Virus record (IMG/VR): IMGVR_UViG_3300024512_000011
Coordinates: 1-23,589 of that record
DNA: 23,589 bases
From: a virus
Strand: one strand, 5' to 3'
Position 1 is the first letter of the stretch. Every line of letters begins with the position of its first letter. A model generated the notes under the pieces. The model was given only the letters and a program-made list of their open reading frames with translations, ran no database searches and was not told where the DNA came from. This document shows, in pieces, positions 1 through 7,727 of the stretch. A program made the translations under genes and the position numbers.

Positions 1-754
1 CTGATGAGGTGGTTGGAGAATATGTTCCTACTGTGGACGATATTTCAAACTGAGAACCCCACCAGTAAATGCCACTCGTATTATCTCCAGCATACGATCC
101 TCCACTAAAATTGCCGGGAGAAAGCGTTCCAGATGTTTGGCACAATTCCATTCTGTATGAACACAGATTCGTGCTTACAGTTGAAGTCACAGAGCAGCGA
201 TACCATCCGTTCCCAACGCTTGAGATCGACGCAGTTGCCCCAGTAAATGTTCCAGAATTTATTGCTGATACCGATATTGTTCCATTCGACAAGTTAAATT
301 CGGCAGCTGCCCCATTGGCTCCAGTCGCATTATCTTGGAATCTCAAAACAAAGACCGATCTCTCTTTTGCCTTGGCGTAAATAGATGCTGTTGCTGACTG
401 TCCGCTTGTCGAAGTGAGATTGAATTGGACTCCACCATGAACACCAGTTTGCAAATCTTCTTTGAAAAGAGTTGCTGTATTTGTTCCATCCGGTGCTATT
501 GCGGATGATCCGGTAAACGAACCTCTGGCTACAGTCCAAGTCGCATTGGTATATGTCTGGGACTGAAGGATAGTATTAACCGCAGCATACCGCAGCACCC
601 CGCTCCCATCGAAGTAGCTGCCGGTGCTGGCTCGACTGAAACTGGGCGTGGGTCCACGATAAGCGGTCAGGCTTTTGTCCAAGGCGAAGCGCAGATCAAG
701 GGCAGCGGATAAGCCGGGATTGGTGCGTCCAGCGTGGAGGAGTGGTAGGGACAT
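1..754 (-). CDS. Tail fibre / adhesin-like protein, N-terminal part (runs off the left edge)
   Basis: An open frame of 251 codons starts at the ATG directly after the TAA of the holin-like gene and has no stop before the window edge, so the C-terminus is missing. The N-terminus (residues 17-60) has the pattern ALDLRFALDKS, then FSRASTGSYFDGSGVLRY, which commonly begins phage fibre and spike proteins. Residues 75-250 look like a beta-sandwich carbohydrate-binding module: GNGWYRCSVT at 181-190, then IYWWGSQFE and a closing YSPTTS, as in families that end in IxxWGAQxE and YxPT. It probably binds a host surface glycan at the tail tip or on the capsid. The fold is inferred from these motifs; which virion part carries it cannot be told. 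Confidence 0.62.
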   Translation of the reverse strand, partial: MSLPLLHAGRTNPGLSAALDLRFALDKSLTAYRGPTPSFSRASTGSYFDGSGVLRYAAVNTILQSQTYTNATWTVARGSFTGSSAIAPDGTNTATLFKEDLQTGVHGGVQFNLTSTSGQSATASIYAKAKERSVFVLRFQDNATGANGAAAEFNLSNGTISVSAINSGTFTGATASISSVGNGWYRCSVTSTVSTNLCSYRMELCQTSGTLSPGNFSGGSYAGDNTSGIYWWGSQFEISSTVGTYSPTTSS

Positions 755-1030
755 TTACGGCATCCTCAAGTGCTGCGTGACGATGGAAAGCTTCTCAACC
801 ACTTCTTCCATCCTGTCAATCTTGTCATTCATCTTGGCTAAACCAGTCTGCATTCCTTCCAATATTTCCGCCTGTTTCTCTACCGTCTTGGCCAAGGACT
901 TGTTAGTCTCTTCCGTTGAATCAAGGAACTTGACATGACGGTCTTTTAATGGCAGAACCACATACCAGAAGACGAAGGCTAATCCAGCCGAAGCAAGTCC
1001 GTATTGTTCAGCGAATTTGAGCCAATCCAT
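755..1030 (-). CDS. Small membrane protein with coiled coil, BhlA/UviB-like putative holin
   Basis: 91 aa. A single N-terminal hydrophobic segment (about residues 11-28, LASAGLAFVFWYVVLPL) is followed by a long charged heptad-like helix (about 35-85, with KTVEKQAEILEGMQTGLAKM and IDRMEEVVEKL). This architecture, membrane segment first and coiled coil after, matches the BhlA/UviB group of small holin-like proteins that help release phage by permeabilising the inner membrane. The gene has its own upstream promoter candidate and abuts the fibre gene (TAA then ATG). A GGGGAAG stretch lies before the start. No endolysin is visible in the window, so the lysis role is inferred from architecture and position. 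A membrane-anchored spanin or tail-associated protein are alternatives. Confidence 0.5.
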   Translation of the reverse strand: MDWLKFAEQYGLASAGLAFVFWYVVLPLKDRHVKFLDSTEETNKSLAKTVEKQAEILEGMQTGLAKMNDKIDRMEEVVEKLSIVTQHLRMP

Positions 1031-1069
1031 GCCATATCTTCCCCGAAATAGCCTATGGCGGTTCGATTC

Positions 1070-1098
1070 AATATAATATATAAATATATCGTTGACAA
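1070..1098 (-). promoter_or_regulatory. Sigma70-like promoter for the holin-like gene and fibre
   Basis: On the minus strand TTGTCA is followed by exactly 17 bases and TATATT, inside the only sizeable gap (88 bases) between the tail genes. Predicted transcription start is near 1063, about 33 bases before the ATG of the holin-like gene. The surrounding DNA is AT-rich, so a chance match is possible. The spacing and the gap position favour a real promoter that separates lysis/fibre expression from the long tail operon. Confidence 0.45.
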
Positions 1099-1118
1099 TA
1101 GGTCTGTATGTCTAAATT

Positions 1119-2522
1119 CTAATTATTAGAATAATCTTCACAAGTGGCGCACTGGCGGGACTCTCCAGTGGGATCGACCTTACGGCACTCACCGTGAATT
1201 GAACATTTGTACTTGTAGCAAGCCCCGCACCCACCCCTATTGGAGCTTGGGATCAACTCTCCAAGATGGACGCAGGGCAATTTGATCCGATTTATGAACT
1301 TGACCTGAGATTGATCCAATATCGGTTCTTCTGCCACTGGAGCGTCATATTTAGCTTCTACTGGCACAAATCCTTCAGCTGGAGGCGTATAGCATTCCAC
1401 TGGAAGAAGTTCAGAATTAGGAAAATTAAGGGCATACAGATAGACCACAAATGTTGCCCGTGTCGCCGTCAGAATGTGCGGACTATTAGCCTGAGCCAAT
1501 ACGGCAGTCGAGCATATCCATCCAGCCCCATTGTCGTTGGTGCAGATATAGATTGTTCCGCCGATCATCTTCACTACAACTTGGATTCCGGCTGATGTCC
1601 CCTTGGCGACCTGAATTTCTTGGACTACGCCAACCGCTTCCACACCGCCAGCAATCCCAAGGACTCCATAGGAAGTCACAAATGCTGGATCGGTGTTATA
1701 TGTCGTTGTTCCGGCTGGAGGAGCCAATGTGGTAAGCGTTATATTGTCACAGTCGCATTGGACTCCACCCATAGCCCCACAACCAGACGAATTGAATCCA
1801 AGCTGAGTGAATTCCCTGATTGCCGTATTTCCGGTCGATTTGATGAATCCACGAAGGCAACTAAGCCATTGCGATCCATCCCACATCCCACACACATTGG
1901 GGACCGCATTGGAAGTTGCTGAAGGATCGGCGCAACCAACCCTCATACTCTCCATGCCGACAGTCATCTTGTAGTAGCTTACAGGGTCGCCTTTACCGCC
2001 AATCTGGTTGACGGATATGGACATAAAATTGGGTGATGCGAATGCCCTGCTTCGGTACGGAGTAGTGTCTACGCTTGGAATTTCTGTCAGAGTCTCACTG
2101 AACGAGACATAGCTAGACCAAGTTGTCCCGCCAGCAGTTGGGACTAGGACATAGACTGTAACAGAAACGGATATTTGTGTCGTATTTAAGGCATCAAGCT
2201 GCGCCTCAAATTTGTACTGGTGAGCGCAACTACCACCAGATACGCCATTGAAGTAGCCAGTAGCAACCCATCTATTTGGATTAGGCTCTGATCCCATGCC
2301 GGGATTTGGGCATTGCCATTGAGCCATCTTCATTGCCGATCCTAGCCAGTAGCTTGGGCTAGGGTCTGTGGCTGGAGGGCAAATTGGGCCGTAGAATGTC
2401 AGACCTATTTGACCACCATATTGCGGGAATCCAATATTGCACAATGAGCAGTCAATATTGACTGGGATTTTAGGTGGAATCGTCCCACAGACATTCGACG
2501 CTACTGTGATGTTTGTTGGCAT
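1119..2522 (-). CDS. Cysteine-rich tail-tip / adhesion protein with C-terminal Cys-His tag
   Basis: 467 aa, function not recognised. The body is rich in Thr, Ser, Gly, Pro and beta-type segments. The whole protein carries about 22 cysteines, many in short pairs (DCSLC, QCDCD), which is unusual for a phage structural protein. The last 55 residues form a compact motif: CVHLG, then GCGACYKYKCSIHGEC, then CATCEDY. Its spacing suggests a zinc-binding knuckle. From memory, similar C-terminal tags occur on many proteins of Planctomycetes and their phages; this was not checked. The gene sits two bases after the preceding gene in the tail-tip block, so a virion adhesion role is likely. It is followed by the gap holding the holin promoter. 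Confidence 0.55.
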   Translation of the reverse strand: MPTNITVASNVCGTIPPKIPVNIDCSLCNIGFPQYGGQIGLTFYGPICPPATDPSPSYWLGSAMKMAQWQCPNPGMGSEPNPNRWVATGYFNGVSGGSCAHQYKFEAQLDALNTTQISVSVTVYVLVPTAGGTTWSSYVSFSETLTEIPSVDTTPYRSRAFASPNFMSISVNQIGGKGDPVSYYKMTVGMESMRVGCADPSATSNAVPNVCGMWDGSQWLSCLRGFIKSTGNTAIREFTQLGFNSSGCGAMGGVQCDCDNITLTTLAPPAGTTTYNTDPAFVTSYGVLGIAGGVEAVGVVQEIQVAKGTSAGIQVVVKMIGGTIYICTNDNGAGWICSTAVLAQANSPHILTATRATFVVYLYALNFPNSELLPVECYTPPAEGFVPVEAKYDAPVAEEPILDQSQVKFINRIKLPCVHLGELIPSSNRGGCGACYKYKCSIHGECRKVDPTGESRQCATCEDYSNN

Positions 2523-2524
2523 GG

Positions 2525-3604
2525 CTACGGAGTCACATAGACTTGAAGATTAGATATGCCAAACTTGATGACTTCACTTCCGCCACCAAGATGATTGAAT
2601 GTCACATCGAATTTCCAGTTATTTTCTGTTCCACCATTTATCAAGTAAATGTATGGCTGGCATATGTTGTAGGTTGATGTCGGCTTATTGTAGAACCAGT
2701 ATCGTGTCGAATTGAGTCTTGGCGACCTGATTTCTGATCCGGCATAAGCTGGTGCGCCTACGAGGAATAAATGACAGTCCAGAGAGATGAACTGGTTCTC
2801 TGTTGTTACTCTTATTGGGGGTGACGGTTGAGGATTCACATAGTAATCCTCTGGCCTGTTGTCACCAAATGGCTGGCGAATGTAGGCGAATCCGAAATAG
2901 TAAATCATCGTGTAGCCGATGAACTGGCCAATTAGAGTTCCAGAACTGTTGTAGACATTGAGCGGATTGCAAAATGGAATCAAGTATTGATTGTAATTAT
3001 CAACAACCACAGGATTTGATCCTGATTGCTCGTAATTGTTTACAGCTAAAAATGGTTCAGTGACATTCTTGTTCGTCCAGAAGAATCCAGCCGGGTGCAT
3101 GAATCTAAGCCAGTCATTCTCGCCATTTATCGCCGTTGATGAATCCGTGAAGTAATACGAGTACCTTCCAGAGTAAAGAGCGTTATTAGGAGAAAGACCT
3201 CTTAGTCTCCTTCTGACCTCAGTGACCATGTGACCTTGGTATACCGCTGGCCCGGAAGTGTATTTGTTATATGGATCAGATGGGCCAAATATCTTCCTTG
3301 ATCTCCAAGGAGCGAGATTGGCCGGATTGTAGTAATAATCCAAAGTCAGATTGTTGCTGGTTCTCCCGTATGTTGGAGCGTAATTGATATTGCTTGGCAC
3401 TTTTGGTTGAGGAAGATATTGAGTTCCAAGATTAGTCACATTCGCCATGCAGCCAAATGTTCCAGCTTCTGGATTGCTTGGTTGTCCTACTGCTGGAGAG
3501 TGCATCAGCGTATGGATGCAGAACTCCTTGAATGGCATACAAATCCTTGTCGGAACTGTCACACAGTCACCGGCAAGCTGATTTGCTGCGCCATGAATTG
3601 CCAT
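2525..3604 (-). CDS. Uncharacterised tail-tip region protein
   Basis: 359 aa, no family recognised. The sequence is rich in Tyr, Asn, Pro and Ser (for example LDYYYNPANLAPW and YNQYLIPFCNPLNVYN) and has no evident signal peptide or membrane segment. This composition is typical of beta-rich receptor-binding or baseplate proteins. The C-terminal third (FKFD-like repeats of hydrophobic and polar residues, ending in NLQVYVTP) looks like a beta-sandwich. It lies four bases after the preceding gene and two bases before the cysteine-rich gene, so it is translated from the same tail-tip message. No strong Shine-Dalgarno is visible, which fits translational coupling. Confidence 0.5.
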   Translation of the reverse strand: MAIHGAANQLAGDCVTVPTRICMPFKEFCIHTLMHSPAVGQPSNPEAGTFGCMANVTNLGTQYLPQPKVPSNINYAPTYGRTSNNLTLDYYYNPANLAPWRSRKIFGPSDPYNKYTSGPAVYQGHMVTEVRRRLRGLSPNNALYSGRYSYYFTDSSTAINGENDWLRFMHPAGFFWTNKNVTEPFLAVNNYEQSGSNPVVVDNYNQYLIPFCNPLNVYNSSGTLIGQFIGYTMIYYFGFAYIRQPFGDNRPEDYYVNPQPSPPIRVTTENQFISLDCHLFLVGAPAYAGSEIRSPRLNSTRYWFYNKPTSTYNICQPYIYLINGGTENNWKFDVTFNHLGGGSEVIKFGISNLQVYVTP

Positions 3605-3608
3605 TGGA

Positions 3609-4058
3609 TCAACCGTTAAAAGTTATGGTTACAGGGCATTCGCAAAATCCATCACTGATTACAGCTGTAAATGTCATCGTGACTATTCCGGTTGATGGGT
3701 CTTGAGAACATGATCCAGTTGGAGTCCCAACAACATTGTCCACTGACCAATCTGGAAACATTTCTGTCTGATTGATTGTGCAGCTTAATGGTGGTCCGGC
3801 ATTAGTCCAAGCGAATAGAATCCCAAACGATCCAGTAGAGTAACCCCAAGTGAAATCGCACGGTCCTGTTCTGGTAAGCGTTCCAGTTATCACTCCAGTT
3901 GGCCATCCAGCATTACAGCTTGTATTTGGTGGGATTGGAGTAGACGGTCCAGCGGAGAAAGACATTGTTGCCGGTAAAGCCCTAAGCCCCCAGCATGGAT
4001 GATAGGTGGGATTGTAAGTTAATCCCGGCGCAAGCGTTTTGCAGTCAATTGATGGCAT
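3609..4058 (-). CDS. Small Cys/Gly/Thr-rich tail-tip protein
   Basis: 149 aa when started at the ATG at 4058, which shares its A with the TAA of the preceding gene (TAATG). A longer frame back to 4094 would overlap that gene by 37 bases and adds an implausible basic leader, so the coupled start is preferred. The sequence has scattered cysteines (DCKTL, HPCWGL, SCNAGW, GPCDF, SCTINQ, GSCSQD, FCECPV), with many Thr, Gly and Pro, and an Ile/Thr-rich C-terminus typical of a secreted or virion beta-domain. No known family is recognised. It is part of the run of adhesion-type genes downstream of the tape measure. Confidence 0.5.
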   Translation of the reverse strand: MPSIDCKTLAPGLTYNPTYHPCWGLRALPATMSFSAGPSTPIPPNTSCNAGWPTGVITGTLTRTGPCDFTWGYSTGSFGILFAWTNAGPPLSCTINQTEMFPDWSVDNVVGTPTGSCSQDPSTGIVTMTFTAVISDGFCECPVTITFNG

Positions 4059-4459
4059 TATCCGTAAGTTACGATTAAGTAACCACCAGTACATTGAACT
4101 GATGTGACATACCCTGTTCCGCCACCACCACCACTTTTTGGGAGAAATTCGTAGATAGTATTACCGCTAGTATCTACACCTCTAACCCTCATTATAACCA
4201 AATCGTCAACCGCAGCATTAACCCCGCTTATTGGATACGCTGGGGCTAGGAAACCATCACTATTTTCGGCTGATGCCTCATCAGCATCTTGATAATGGAT
4301 TCCGTTGGCACATACCCGCTGCTCGATCCAACTATGCTTGTATCCAACACATGAACCAGTACCGCTCTCGACTGTATCTACAGCTGTAATTCGTGCGACG
4401 AACCACTCCGATTGTACGAAGTTGGCGTTGCCTATCTGATTGACATTCATCAATGCCAT
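4058..4459 (-). CDS. Small tail-tip protein with glycine linker
   Basis: 133 aa, function unknown. The N-terminal 95 residues (FVARITAVDTV, HSWIEQRVCANGI, DDLVIMRVRGVD) look like a small OB- or beta-barrel-type domain. A five-glycine linker (KSGGGGGTG, about residues 108-116) then leads to a short C-terminal strand pair, VTSVQCTGGYLIVTYG. The same short cysteine-containing ending is shared in style with the neighbouring tail-tip proteins. The frame starts at 4459, five bases after the preceding gene. A second ATG three codons later is also possible, since neither has a clear Shine-Dalgarno. The position after the distal-tail candidate suggests a hub or adaptor for the adhesion proteins. Confidence 0.48.
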   Translation of the reverse strand: MALMNVNQIGNANFVQSEWFVARITAVDTVESGTGSCVGYKHSWIEQRVCANGIHYQDADEASAENSDGFLAPAYPISGVNAAVDDLVIMRVRGVDTSGNTIYEFLPKSGGGGGTGYVTSVQCTGGYLIVTYG

Positions 4460-4464
4460 GATCG

Positions 4465-5544
4465 TTAATCCAGTTTGAACAAGCGTTCCATCGGATACGA
4501 TTCGTAGACCGGCCTTCCATCTAGAGCCGGATTGCTTGGGTTCTTCGTCTGAACATAATAATATTTCAATTCTCCAGCCCTTGGAAGGAGATTGTGTCCG
4601 TAAGTAATCTTAAATCCTGTGCTTGCTGGAATGTCAGCTGAAAGATCACGGTAGGGCTGCATGAAACAACTAAATACGAATGTCACATCACAGAGCTTCT
4701 GGGCTACGGACGATCCAGAAGCGGGATCAACTTTGAAGAGAACTTCAGGAGGAGGATAACGCTTCGATTCTATTCCTTCAAACAGTAGTGATCCCTTTGG
4801 GTATCCGAAGAAATCGTACTGATTAACCTTGCCGAATCCCGAAACAACATTCTCAGCGAATACAATCTCGTAAGGAACGAAGTACCAAGTGAATTTAACC
4901 TTCTGCTTAACAATCCTAAGAACGATACCTCCACCGTTCTGATTGGTAGCTGGAAGGTCGTTGGGAACTGCACCGCTCTGAGTCTTAAAAGTGAACTGGC
5001 CTTGAGGGCTTGTTAGGAACTCAGTATTGGGCTCAGATTCAATATCGACGAATCTTAAGTATTCTCTCGGATCGGTAAAATTGACGAAGTTATCATTTAT
5101 GTCGTAGTACCATTTAACTTGCTGCTGCTTACCCTTTAGGTCCGTATCGTTCATTAGAAGATATGGACGAGGCTCAAATTGAACCGTCACCTTGTACTTC
5201 TGGTAGAAGACGAAGTCATAAATATAGTTGACTGATTTGTCACGCTGGTAATTCTCACCAAGACTTCTGCCAGCTGGCTGGATTCCTTCAATGTTTGTTA
5301 TCTTTGAAGCGAATAGCCAATCATAATATGGATGCGCTGCCGGGAGTCGCCTTACAAGCCTTCCAGTACCATCTCCAGCCTTATAGACGCTTCCAAGGAT
5401 ATCACTTACCAACGCTCCAAGATTAGCACGATCAATGATGAAATCCATCGTCGCAGCACCGCCATCGGTCTGAAACGATGCGCTGGATGGGCTAGTCCTG
5501 TCGATTAGCTCATAGAGATTTCTTGATGAAGGTTCAATTGCCAT
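4465..5544 (-). CDS. Putative distal tail / baseplate hub protein
   Basis: 359 aa. Its start shares the A of the tape-measure stop (TAATG), the place where distal-tail or hub proteins normally follow the tape measure in siphoviruses. The sequence alternates charged and aromatic beta-type segments (YIYDFVFYQKYKVTVQFEPR, VKFTWYFVPYEIVF) with no membrane segment, cysteine clusters or catalytic motif that I can recognise. The content is compatible with a structural protein with two or three beta domains. The function is inferred from order only, so hub versus other baseplate component is open. Confidence 0.45.
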   Translation of the reverse strand: MAIEPSSRNLYELIDRTSPSSASFQTDGGAATMDFIIDRANLGALVSDILGSVYKAGDGTGRLVRRLPAAHPYYDWLFASKITNIEGIQPAGRSLGENYQRDKSVNYIYDFVFYQKYKVTVQFEPRPYLLMNDTDLKGKQQQVKWYYDINDNFVNFTDPREYLRFVDIESEPNTEFLTSPQGQFTFKTQSGAVPNDLPATNQNGGGIVLRIVKQKVKFTWYFVPYEIVFAENVVSGFGKVNQYDFFGYPKGSLLFEGIESKRYPPPEVLFKVDPASGSSVAQKLCDVTFVFSCFMQPYRDLSADIPASTGFKITYGHNLLPRAGELKYYYVQTKNPSNPALDGRPVYESYPMERLFKLD

Positions 5545-7016
5545 TATCGAACCCCTTGCTGAGGTGCATTCTCTCTTCCTTGCCCTAAGAACCAGCCAAC
5601 CATCTTTCCTATGCCTTCAGCCATGATCTTTGTGTTGTTGGCGGTTTGCAATGCTGCATTTTGCTGAGATTGACCGAATGCAGCTTGCATCATATTCTTT
5701 CCAAGATCGGCTATGCCTGAATATGATGCCTGCTTTGCTGCTGCTCCAAATGATCCACCTTGGCCACCAACTGGCATTGGCTTTTGGCCTTCTATAAGTC
5801 CATCAACCACCCTCTTGAATTCTTGTCCACTTCTTGCAGCACTTTCAGCAACAGCTTCTGAAGCTGCCCTTATTGAATCAGCCTTCGACTTGCTGACCCA
5901 GCTTACAACCCATTCGGCTGCATCCATTATTGCAACTGTGACTATTTTAATTGCAGTCATAAATAGGTGAACCACTCCAACTACGATTTGCAATGCAGTT
6001 GAAAGCGAGTCGAAAGCCATTGAGATTACTGGTGCGCCAACTGAAAATATTTCTGCAATATCCAAAAAGAGAGGGGCTATTGACTCAAGTACAGGAATTA
6101 ACGCCCAAATTGCTTTTGCCCATAAAGCTATAACCGGGATTGCTATTTTAACCATAGCATTCCCGAATTGGCTCATCACGGGAGCCAGAGTTTGCATTAT
6201 TGGAAGAAGTGCATCAGCAAAAGCCCTGACTATCGGAATTGCTGCTTGAATTATCGGCCTTAATCCCATCCCGACAACCGCCATCAAATCTTGAAACGCA
6301 AGTGCCAATTGCCCCATTAGCGCAGGGTCTAACATTGCAACGAATTTTGATGCGAAATTCGTTATGGACATGAATGCGTTCGGTATGCCCTCCAAGGACT
6401 TTGCAACCGACATGAATATTTGACCGTAATCTATTTTTTCTCCACTAATAGCCTTCTTAAATACATCAATAATTCCAGCAACTGGTTTCGATATAGCCTT
6501 TGAAAATCCAACAACGGCAGTGAATATTCCACCTTTAAGAGAATCAAGCAAGGAGTTTATTCCTGACTTTGCATCCCTTTCGCTATCACCTCCACCTCCA
6601 CCTTTTTTATTGGAAATCAACTTTTTAATTGCAGCCAAAAGTTTTTCACAGCAGTCCGAATCTGCTAGCGAATTGAAATTCATGTTGCTTGCTTTAAGTG
6701 ATTTCCAAAGAACAGATTGTATGTCAAGAAGACTTCTTGAAATGTTCTCAAGAAGTGCTGACTGATACAGCAATTCGCTTAAAACTGCTCCAAAAGATGC
6801 TGGGCCAGAACCTGACATTTGGATTTGAGAAACTATATTGTTACCAACCATTACTAAAGTTGAATCTAGGTCAGAAAAATTTCTATTTATTTCAGCAGTT
6901 AAATTGGTAATACCGACATCAATAAAATCCAGACTAATTTGAGAATTGTAAGTAAAATCACGAATCTCGCTGGCTAGATCAGCTATCCTCTCTAGATTCT
7001 CCGCTGGAGTCGCCAT
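5544..7016 (-). CDS. Tail tape measure protein
   Basis: 490 aa. It lies directly after the frameshifting chaperone pair, the standard position. The N-terminal 135 residues are helical and polar, a GGGGG linker lies near residues 139-143, and residues about 230-375 form a long Ala/Ile/Val/Pro-rich hydrophobic stretch with repeated PIV/PIM/PVI units that could make several membrane-active helices. The C-terminus (380-490) is Gln/Ala-rich. Tape measure proteins set tail length and help DNA cross the membrane. At about 1.5 angstrom per residue, 490 residues predict a short tail of roughly 70 nm. GGGAG lies upstream of the ATG, and the start overlaps the end of the chaperone frame by 38 bases. Confidence 0.8.
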   Translation of the reverse strand: MATPAENLERIADLASEIRDFTYNSQISLDFIDVGITNLTAEINRNFSDLDSTLVMVGNNIVSQIQMSGSGPASFGAVLSELLYQSALLENISRSLLDIQSVLWKSLKASNMNFNSLADSDCCEKLLAAIKKLISNKKGGGGGDSERDAKSGINSLLDSLKGGIFTAVVGFSKAISKPVAGIIDVFKKAISGEKIDYGQIFMSVAKSLEGIPNAFMSITNFASKFVAMLDPALMGQLALAFQDLMAVVGMGLRPIIQAAIPIVRAFADALLPIMQTLAPVMSQFGNAMVKIAIPVIALWAKAIWALIPVLESIAPLFLDIAEIFSVGAPVISMAFDSLSTALQIVVGVVHLFMTAIKIVTVAIMDAAEWVVSWVSKSKADSIRAASEAVAESAARSGQEFKRVVDGLIEGQKPMPVGGQGGSFGAAAKQASYSGIADLGKNMMQAAFGQSQQNAALQTANNTKIMAEGIGKMVGWFLGQGRENAPQQGVR

Positions 7017-7299
7017 GTCTATTCTCCCACGCTGCTTCTAGCTCTTGAATCGACTTTCCAAAGGCAAGACCCATCTCGAAGAACTGCTGCCTTGCAAGCG
7101 ATTCATTCTCTCCAAAATGCGGATCAATCTTCAGTGGTACGCCAGTCTTCTTATTCCTTGGCCTGTAATATATAAGCGACACTTGCCTCATAGTCAGCTT
7201 GGCCACTTGATCCATCGACAAGCAGTATGGCTCATCAACCAATCCAGCAATAAGCTGTGGCCAATTTGGCGTTATGTCTTCGCCTCCTGAGCCTTGGCC
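6979..7299 (-). CDS. Tail assembly chaperone, second (GT-type) part, reached by -1 frameshift
   Basis: This frame encodes GQGSGGEDITPNWPQLIAGL, then VDEPYCLSMDQVAKLTMRQV and YYRPRNKKTGVP, which resembles the T domain of tail-assembly chaperones (pattern IAGLV-DPYCLT-DQ-LT-RQ). It contains no ATG that fits: the first in-frame start codon is a TTG at 7242, inside the conserved block. The frame is open only from 7326, just upstream of the GGGAAAG heptamer, and is in the -1 register relative to the preceding chaperone. It is therefore best read as the tail of a 249-residue fusion made of chaperone residues 1-143 plus 106 residues from here. Such G-GT proteins load the tape measure and recruit tube subunits. 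Confidence 0.78.
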   Translation of the reverse strand, partial: GQGSGGEDITPNWPQLIAGLVDEPYCLSMDQVAKLTMRQVSLIYYRPRNKKTGVPLKIDPHFGENESLARQQFFEMGLAFGKSIQELEAAWENRHGDSSGESREDS

Positions 7300-7727
7300 T
7301 TTCCCATTGCAACAGGGAATGACCTCTCAACAACCATCTCTACTAGCGAAGAAATCTCTGAATTTTCATTGATTAGCGTACTTGCATCATTGGCTGAAAT
7401 GCCAGCTAAAATTGAAAACAGGGTGGAGATTCCCCACAATGTCCTGAGCAATTCAGATGACTTTTTACCACCGAATACGAATTCACCGTTCTTGATTGAT
7501 TCGATGACTTCAGCGATCTGCTTATCGTATTCTTCCTTATCAAGGAATTCCTTGTACTCACGAATCTTCTCAAGCGACTTGCGCTCAAAAGCCCTTTCAA
7601 GCTCAGATTGCTTCTCAAGAGTCAGAAGAGAAATCTTGTACTTATTCCCCTTGGAGCATACCCATTCGATAGCTCCTCCAGACTGTCCAATGGAATCGGA
7701 GAGGGTGTGGATTCCCATTTCAATCAT
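7272..7727 (-). CDS. Tail assembly chaperone, first (G-type) part
   Basis: 151 aa. It is helical and charged (LEKQSELERAFERKSLEKI, EYDKQIAEVIESI) with a hydrophobic C-terminal half, lying between the tail-tube genes and the tape measure, where the lambda gpG equivalent lies. The start ATG at 7727 overlaps the preceding stop as ATGA. An in-frame ATG at 7718 has a better-spaced AAAGGA and may be the true start. The slippery heptamer falls at codons 142-143, eight residues before the TAA, so most ribosomes make this short form and a minority should shift into the second part. Sequence homology to gpG cannot be shown by eye; order, size and the frameshift carry the call. Confidence 0.75.
   Translation of the reverse strand: MIEMGIHTLSDSIGQSGGAIEWVCSKGNKYKISLLTLEKQSELERAFERKSLEKIREYKEFLDKEEYDKQIAEVIESIKNGEFVFGGKKSSELLRTLWGISTLFSILAGISANDASTLINENSEISSLVEMVVERSFPVAMGKAKAQEAKT
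7299..7305 (-). promoter_or_regulatory. Programmed -1 ribosomal frameshift site GGGAAAG
   Basis: The codons ATG GGA AAG read as G GGA AAG, the X XXY YYZ slippery pattern and the same heptamer used by phage lambda in its G-GT genes. Slipping back one base leads straight into the frame that encodes the second chaperone part, which is open past the zero-frame stop. Downstream, GGCCAA and TTGGCC could pair, with GGCG and CGCC as an inner stem, a possible stimulatory structure. That pairing was found by eye and not energy-tested. Confidence 0.82.

Noticed and set aside
7240-7242. TTG as an independent start of the second chaperone ORF
   Set aside because: It sits in the middle of the conserved IAGLVDEPYC block with no ribosome site; the upstream GGGAAAG frameshift explains the frame better.
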